A program made the translations under genes and the position numbers. Positions 57,749 to 64,000 of a stretch of 64,000 nucleotides of DNA are shown piece by piece (the stretch's first letter is position 1; the number at the start of each line of letters is the position of its first letter). The notes under the pieces are model-generated. The model ran no database searches, was not told where the DNA came from, and was given only the letters and a program-made list of their open reading frames with translations. The stretch is from Neoconidiobolus thromboides FSU 785. Lineage: Eukaryota; Entomophthoromycota; Entomophthoromycetes; Entomophthorales; Neoconidiobolaceae. The DNA lies in the NCBI GenBank assembly GCA_025603075.1, contig MU626365.1, positions 1 through 64,000 on the forward strand, written 5' to 3'.

Positions 57749-59205
57749 ATGTTAAATAATGCTATAATAACTGGAGCCAGTGGCCTTTTAGGTCGCAAAG
57801 TTTACTCTATTTTTAAGGAGAGTGGATTGTTTGAGCAAGGTAATTTAACTTGGTTTTAATTAGAAACAAATTACTATTACCCACAGCTATTAATTGTTTA
57901 CTATAGTTATTGGACTGGCATTCAGTAGAGCAAAAAATGGATTAATCAAAGTACGTTTTTTTTGAAATTTTAAACAGGATTATATTGATAGCAATAGGTT
58001 GATTTAACTAGTAAAGATGAATTAGTTGACTTGTTTGAAAAATATCAGCCAAAAAGTGAGTATAATAACTATATACTCTATCATATAATAAACTCTTATC
58101 TATATAGTTGTTATTCATTGTGCTGCCGAAAGATTCCCAGATAGAGCTGAAGAAAACGTAGATGCTACTATTAAAGTAAAGAGCTAATTATATAACCTAA
58201 TAGTAATACTAACACTGTTAGTTGAATATCAAAGCTAGTGAATATTTGGCTGAATTAAGTAAACAACATGGTACACGTTTGATTTATATTTCTACCAACT
58301 ATGTGTTTGACGGTAAAAACCCACCCTATTTACCAAGCGCTCAACCAAACCCTTTGAATTTTTATGGTAATCATGAACTCTATTTTCATATCAGCTATAT
58401 TAATATTAAACTAGGCAAAAGCAAGTATGAAGGAGAAAAGGCAGTTGTCAAAATAAATCCTCAGTCTATCGTAGTAAGAGTACCTATCTTGTAAATTTTT
58501 ATTTAAATTAAAAGATATCCATATTAAACATGTTTAAAATAGATATGGAGAAACTGAGTTCCCGGGCGAATCAATGGTTATGCTTTTATCCGAATATGTA
58601 AAAGTAAGCTATTAATTCTCGTAAGCCATTTAGGCTTTGCTTATCATTTCGTAGAACTCAGATGAAAAACAAGCTATTAACGCCTATGCTCCTAGGTTCC
58701 CTACTTATGGTATATTTTACTGATTTTTTAAAACTATTTTAATTGTTTATTTTTTATAGTTGGGGATATAGCCAAATTCTGTTTAGGATTAAGTGGTAAA
58801 ATAGATAAACATTTAAAAAATTTTAAAGCTAACAAGCCAACAAGATTTTGATAAATATCCAAAAGTAGCTAATATTCTTCACTTTTCTAATCAACGCACT
58901 TTGACCGAGTTTGAAATGTGTGGTAAGCGCTAATTATTAATAGTAAGGTTGTTCAAAAATTCATCTTATTTAGAAATCTTTTCAAAAATATTAAACAAGC
59001 CTATTGACCATTTGGATCCTGATAATGAGATTCCACCAGCAGAAAATGGTAAACTTGAACTCTTAACTAGACTAAAAACTAATCGTTTTTACTAGCTAAA
59101 TACCCAATAAATGTGAAATTAGATATTCAACATTTATATCAGGATAAATTGCTTGATTTTGAGTTTACCAAGTTTGAGGATTTTTTTAATTCTTATTTTA
59201 AATAA
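57749..59205 (+). CDS. MAT2B-like / RmlD-type NAD(P)-binding reductase
   Basis: Short-chain reductase fold related to the regulatory beta subunit of methionine adenosyltransferase and to dTDP-4-dehydrorhamnose reductase. Twelve exons: 57749-57839, 57907-57950, 57998-58055, 58108-58175, 58222-58366, 58415-58490, 58543-58603, 58655-58709, 58760-58795, 58845-58922, 58974-59048 and 59096-59205. All are in phase and give 298 residues (human MAT2B 334). The Rossmann motif is AIITGASGLLGRKVY. VIHCAAERFPDRAEEN is close to the MAT2B block HCAAERRPD. Y-x-x-x-K is present as YGKSKYEGEK, preceded by LIYISTNYVFDG. Two junctions (exons 9-10) needed the second of two AGs. The dense introns are striking for so small a gene. 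Confidence 0.85.
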
Positions 59206-60263
59206 ACGATAGGAAGATAGTTCGCTAATCCTAAATATTGCTAACGTTAATATATTGCTTATCAAAATGTGTTATACTTTTATATTAAGGAAATATCTAT
59301 TTATTACAAGTTAAAATACTTGTAAAATAAACACTTTAACAAGATATAGACTAAGGTATATGATATCTGGAGTAAATAGAAGTATCTACTTAGTCAAATC
59401 AACTGATTTACTTCAATGTCAATTCAAGATTTTGAAACTATTATTTGTGTATTTTTTTTGTTATAGTAAAATGCTAGATTAATTGTTTTTTTCAAATATT
59501 ATTGTCAAACATTAAAATAAATACTTGTGATAATTTTGTATATTTAAATGGAAAGTTTAAATTACATTTTTGGTTTTGGTTTTTTATCACAGATATTCAT
59601 ACTTAAGATATAGTTTAACTTCTTATAGTCTAACTATATTATAAAAACGATGTAACTGTCTTAAAGACCATCCAGCATTATCCTTAAATTAACACAAATA
59701 TATTTTACAATACTTGAAACTTAGGCTAATAGAAGCTGTTTGTTAATAAAATGTACAACCCTTAAAATAATTTATATTAATAGTTGAAATAAATAATAGT
59801 GCAGTATGAAATAACTAAAATTGCAATTTAATAATTTATATTAAAAATATTTTACAATTTAATAACCAAAATTAATTAATGTTAATATAGAAATAATGGT
59901 AGTAAAAAAATATGCATACTAAATTTACTCTAGTTTATTGGCTATAGTAAATTGCTTAGACAACTGATGATTAAGCGGTTTGGTTAACAGCGTATTAGAG
60001 CCAAAGATAGCACTTTTAATTGGAAGGAAGCCAACGAATCAAAAGAAGAGATTAAGAAAGCATTAAACAGAGAATGGAGTAAATAGTCAAATCAAAAAGT
60101 TCAAGTTAAAAAGGAGGTTTGTCTTTTCTTTTATAAACCAAAGTACAAATAAGAAATCGAAAAGAATTATTATTATTCTATTATCTAAATAATTAAATAA
60201 AAATCGAACTCAATCAATCACTCAATTAACCATTAGAACTCTATTTTTTATCTTTTTTTAAAA
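59206..60263. other. Intergenic with one small coding-like patch
   Basis: Mostly featureless. At about 59990-60087 a frame reads QRIRAKDSTFNWKEANESKE and continues to a TAG; its codons are less AT-biased than the surroundings. There is no clear start, so it may be the last exon of a very small gene or a remnant. Confidence 0.4.
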
Positions 60264-61619
60264 ATGAGACAAGCTCGTCCAAGCCTTCGATTAAAACCAC
60301 AGGAAATGAAACTAAATCCTGCTGCCATTAATGGCTCAGATTCCCCTTTTGCTGCTTTTTCAAAATTTGTGTAAAATTAAACTGTTGATCCTATTTTTTT
60401 GTATTAACTCATGTTATTAGTGATCCTTCTGGTAAGCTCAACTTTGGTGGTAAAGCAATAGTGCATGAGAAGGGGGTGGATTTTTCTAACGGAAATAGTT
60501 ATAAAATTAACATGAAAGAATTGGAATTAATGGAAGTTCTTGGCAAAGGAATGTATGGTACAGTACAAAAAGCTTTTCACAAACCAACAAAAGTTATTAT
60601 GGCAATGAAAGTATAATTTTATTTCTTTGTGATAAACAGGGTATTTATATTTTTGCTAGGAAATTCGCTTAGAATTGGACCAAGCTAAATTAAATCAAAT
60701 TTTGATGGAGTTGGACGTTTTACATAAATCACAAAATCCTTATATTGTAGATTTCTATGGTGCATTTTTTGTAGAATCCTGTGTTTACTATTGCATGGAA
60801 TTTATGGATTGCGGGTCGTTAGATTTACTCTGCTGGAAAGGAGTTCCTGAGCCCATTTTAGCTAGAATAACTGAATCTGTAAGATAATAATATAGCAGTA
60901 TGATTAATAATTAATTTTTTTAAAGATGATAAAAGGATTGAAGTTCCTTAAAGATGAGCTATCTATTATTCATAGAGGTAATACAATTGATTACAACAGT
61001 AATTTTTAACTATAAAATTTAGACGTCAAACCTACCAATATTTTGGTCAACTCTAAAGGAGAGGTTAAACTTTGCGATTTTGGTGTTTCTGGGCAATTGG
61101 TTATGTCAATGGCAAAAACACATATAGGATGTCAAAGTTATATGGCACCAGAAAGAATTACATCTTCTTCAGCATCAAGCTACACTGTACAATCTGATAT
61201 ATGGTCAGTTGGATTAACAATGTTAGAGGTTGCTACTGGGGATTATCCATATTCTGATAAGAATTATGATTCAGTATTTGCTCGTTTAAATGCTATTGTT
61301 ATGACAGAGTCACCTACTCTTCCAGAACCGGAATTTTCCCCAGAAGCAAGGGATTTCGTATCACAATGGTAAATCAATAATTAGTTGTATAATATAATTT
61401 CATTTATATTTTAAAGTTTAAGAAAAAAACCGGAAGATAGGCCAACTTATTCTGAATTACTAGTAAGTTTAAAAATAAGGACAATTTTAAATGATTTAAC
61501 AAGTTTTCATATAGGGACATCCATTTTTAGTTAAATATCGTGATGTTGAAGTAGATATGGAAGACTGGGCTAAAACTGCTTTCGAGAATAGGAAACCACC
61601 ACCAAAAGAAATTGCATAG
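60264..61619 (+). CDS. PBS2: MAP kinase kinase Pbs2/Wis1 (osmotic stress pathway)
   Basis: Dual-specificity kinase expected to activate the Hog1/p38-type MAP kinase. Seven exons: 60264-60370, 60421-60610, 60660-60878, 60926-60977, 61023-61368, 61417-61462 and 61515-61619, giving 354 residues. Gly loop GKGMYG (77-82), catalytic Lys99, HRD Asp190 and DFG (208-210) are all present. The activation loop [16 protein letters not shown] carries the MKK phosphosites Ser218 and Thr222. [20 protein letters not shown] and [19 protein letters not shown] are close to yeast Pbs2 and distinguish it from Ste7 or Mkk1. It lacks the long N-terminal region of yeast Pbs2 (668 residues), including the proline-rich Sho1 SH3-binding part; the N-terminus here is about 70 residues. 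Confidence 0.94.
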
Positions 61620-62684
61620 GTATAAATTTGATTAAATTGAGGCATTCAATAAATTATAGCCTTGTCAAGGAAGTTTTATGTAATTCATTGTACCAAACAC
61701 CGTAATATTAATCATGTTTAACCTGTTTCATCTCACTTATTTAAAGTGATATATAATATTAACTATTCTATGGCTACCTTTTTTTGTTGAATGTTTGATA
61801 TTTTTCCTATATTTTGAAGTATTGTTATTAAAAAAATTATTTCATACATTTTTACTTTTATGAAAACTTTCCATTTTTATTTTTTATTAATTTATAACAT
61901 GATTTAATATATGAGCATTATACAAGGTAGTTAGATAATAAATTGGTGAGTGTATCAATATATAATATATTAAAAAATAAAATCAACAGTTCAGTATTTG
62001 TGATTTAATTTAATTAATATCAAATTACTATGATTTAATACAATAATTTTTTTAAATTTAGTTCAAATCAATAATCCCACAAAACCTGTATTCTATGCTA
62101 AACACAAACTCAAAAATCTCACAACATGAAACTTTGCGTTATTTTAATTCAAATAAAAACAGGTCAAAGTTCATTACTAAATAATGAGTACTGATTCAAT
62201 TTTTTAATTGATTATTGAGATAAATACTAGTTTTTGCTTTGGCCTAAATAATACAATCTAAGATTATATTAGGTCACCGAAGCTAGTGATAGTTTCCTAT
62301 CCCACAAATAAAAATAAATAATAAAATCACTATTTTAAAAGGTTTAATTTACTTAACTTAGCTTTAAGTACCAAGTCAAATTGCCTGCTATAATTCAGTT
62401 ATTTAAAGGTGCCAATGTGTACTTGAAAACAACTCCTTATTGGTGATGTGTCCCTTTTAGGTTGATGCTCCCTTTAAATTAGGAATGAAGCTTAATTTTG
62501 TTTATTGAACTTATTTCAATTAAACTTTCATTTCTAATTATACATTAAAACAAACTATTTAATATAGTTAATCTTTATAATAACATGAAAAACTTTTTTA
62601 TTTTACGTATTAATAATGAATAAAATATTTAAAATTTCAGATTACTACTAGCTTGATAAAATATGGGATCTTTTGAAAAAGATA
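61620..62684. other. Intergenic, no gene seen
   Basis: AT-rich, no open frame or repeat recognised. Confidence 0.55.
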
Positions 62685-62782
62685 TGGGGATGTATTTTTA
62701 AGGATTTTACTAACAAAATTTCCGCTCAAATAGTTTTTAAAAGATAGAAAAAATAATGAAGCAAAAAAAAAAAAAGCTCCCA
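62685..62782 (-). mobile_element. MITE-like element, reverse copy
   Basis: 98 bp from TGGGGATG to GCTCCCA with a TA on the left and CA on the right. The interior has lost several bases after TGTATTTTTA and gained an A-run near the right end. Confidence 0.65.
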
Positions 62783-63862
62783 CATTTTGTTTTTAATTTT
62801 TTAAATAATATATCAGGTATATATTATGTAAAACTGTTTTTTAATATATTTTCAAGCTATTCAGTATTTTTGAAAAAAATACTAACTTAACTACAGTCTC
62901 ATTTTAAGTTGTTGAAATATTTACTATCATCATTTTTTTAATTGAATTTTGATAATAATTGAATAGTTGAATAGTTAAATAAATATTATATAATAGTCTT
63001 AATTTACTTATTTGAAATATTTAATAGTATAAACTAAGCTAATTTTTGAGACAACAATCAAACTATTAAAATGTTAGTTAATTATAAAGAATTATCACAG
63101 CTTAAACTTGGTCCATTAGAGTTGAAAACTCTTATGTCTACTATCTGATAGATAATGTATGTAAATTAAATAAAACATTCGAAAGATGTCTTATATAAAA
63201 CTATATCAGGTATAATTTATATGTCTTTAAAATAGGTTTAGCAATAAATATTTTATTAATAAATCATTTTTAAACTAAACACCATTTATATTAAAAAATA
63301 AAGTACAATCTTAGAGAGTCGCCTAATGATCTTTCAAACTTTGATATTAATTTGGGCTTTGTCGCGTTTAAGTTTCATAAAAATATTAAAAGTTTGAATA
63401 AGTGTTTAAAGCATATTCGTTTTTTCTAATAAAATTTCTTTGTGCTATTAAATGTCTATAAACAGCAAACATTGGCATTAAAGATTCTATTAATGAATAA
63501 AGGCACTTTATAGAGCAAAACACTAAACTAAATATTACATAAATATGCAAGTAAAACAACATGAAGTAGAATTTAGTGTAGTATAAACAATTGGTGAAGC
63601 GCCATAAAATAATTCGTACATTTTATTCTCAGATCGTTCTAGAACTCCAATTTCATTTTAGTAATATAATAATCTTAATCTTAAATTACCATTAATTCAT
63701 CTATTGTCAACTAAAAAAGATGAATAAGATAAATAAATTGATTTGTTTAAATACTATTGGCAATTTTGACTTACAGATCTCAAGGAGATTAAAAACAATA
63801 TCTGTATAAAAATTACATGAAGAGATAGGATAGTAAATGTCCAATAAATTCAATTATTATAC
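62783..63862. other. Intergenic, no gene seen
   Basis: Short frames only, such as one of 26 codons at 63071 (MLVNYKELSQLKLGPLELKT). Nothing recognisable. Confidence 0.5.
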
Positions 63863-63996
63863 ATGTTTACTTCGGATACCTTGAATTCGGCCCTTGAGTC
63901 AAGTCGTTTGGAAAATTTACTTTTAAATTTTCAATTGAGAAAGCTTCAGTTGTTGGTTTGGCATTGCCAAACTATTTTTTCAAAGTTAGTGAATAG
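63863..63996 (+). CDS. Possible first exon of a gene running off the right edge
   Basis: An ATG at 63863 opens a frame of 44 codons plus two bases up to a GTAA donor at 63997. It reads MFTSDTLNSALESSRLENLL and then LNFQLRKLQLLVWHCQTIFS. Its GC content and codon use are clearly more gene-like than the preceding 2 kb. If the GTAA is not spliced, a stop follows at once. I recognise no family in this piece. Confidence 0.35.
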
Positions 63997-64000
63997 GTAA

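Noticed and set aside
1-64000. CRISPR array, bacterial operon or prophage-like system
   Set aside because: The window is eukaryotic, with spliceosomal introns throughout. No direct-repeat/spacer array was seen; the spaced repeats are transposon-like and irregular.

Overview
This is an AT-rich window (about one quarter G+C by eye) of a eukaryotic nuclear genome, most likely an early-diverging fungus. The genes carry many short introns, usually 44-75 nt, with GTAAGT-like donors and TAG/CAG acceptors. The code is standard, and tRNA genes are scattered singly. The gene content is fungal: Pbs2-type MAP kinase kinase, Hos2/HDAC3 deacetylase, M36 fungalysin, Coy1/CASP, Gpi17, and CsbD/Hmp1-like stress proteins. 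The AT-richness, the secreted trypsin plus fungalysin and an F-box fragment would suit an entomophthoralean (Conidiobolus-like) species, but that placement is inference.

Layout. 1-12 kb is gene-poor and repeat-rich: a truncated membrane-protein gene at the left edge (minus strand), a decayed F-box-like fragment, the kinetochore gene NUF2 (5.0-6.5 kb, five exons that no single reading frame reveals), a tRNA-Ile, a secreted trypsin, two tRNA-Asn and about a dozen copies of a ~100-bp inverted-repeat element. 12.6-31 kb is compact and genic: MON1, a probable mitochondrial helical-repeat protein, RPF2, a helical BRO1-like candidate, HOS2/HDAC3, tRNA-Asn, fungalysin, cytosolic prolyl-tRNA synthetase, tRNA-Asn and the DBP7/DDX31 helicase. 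31-34 kb holds one acidic orphan gene among more repeats. 34-48 kb is compact again: an OSGIN-type flavoprotein, the CASP/COY1 golgin, PIG-S/GPI17, RAD23, tRNA-Lys, mevalonate kinase, RPN2 and tRNA-Lys. 48.6-53.3 kb is nearly empty apart from a small C2H2 zinc-finger gene. 53.3-61.6 kb has tRNA-Lys, a three-gene CsbD cluster, a class III aminotransferase, a MAT2B-like reductase and PBS2. The last 2.4 kb is mostly empty, with a possible first exon at the right edge.

The genes are mainly unrelated housekeeping functions: ribosome assembly (RPF2, DBP7), ubiquitin-proteasome (RAD23, RPN2), GPI anchoring and Golgi/vacuole traffic (PIG-S, CASP, MON1), sterol precursors (mevalonate kinase), kinetochore (NUF2) and osmostress signalling (PBS2). 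Pairs are often tightly convergent (64-127 bp apart), with divergent promoters of 162 and 324 bp.

The most distinctive features are (1) a dense family of ~98-102 bp non-autonomous elements with TGGGGATGT/ACATCCCCA ends, mostly flanked by TA, one of them inside a CASP intron; and (2) a cluster of three CsbD-like genes with matching TATA boxes and TGACGT motifs upstream, surrounding a ~150-bp hairpin. Exon structures below were built by hand from splice consensus, frame continuity and remembered family similarity; no alignment was run.
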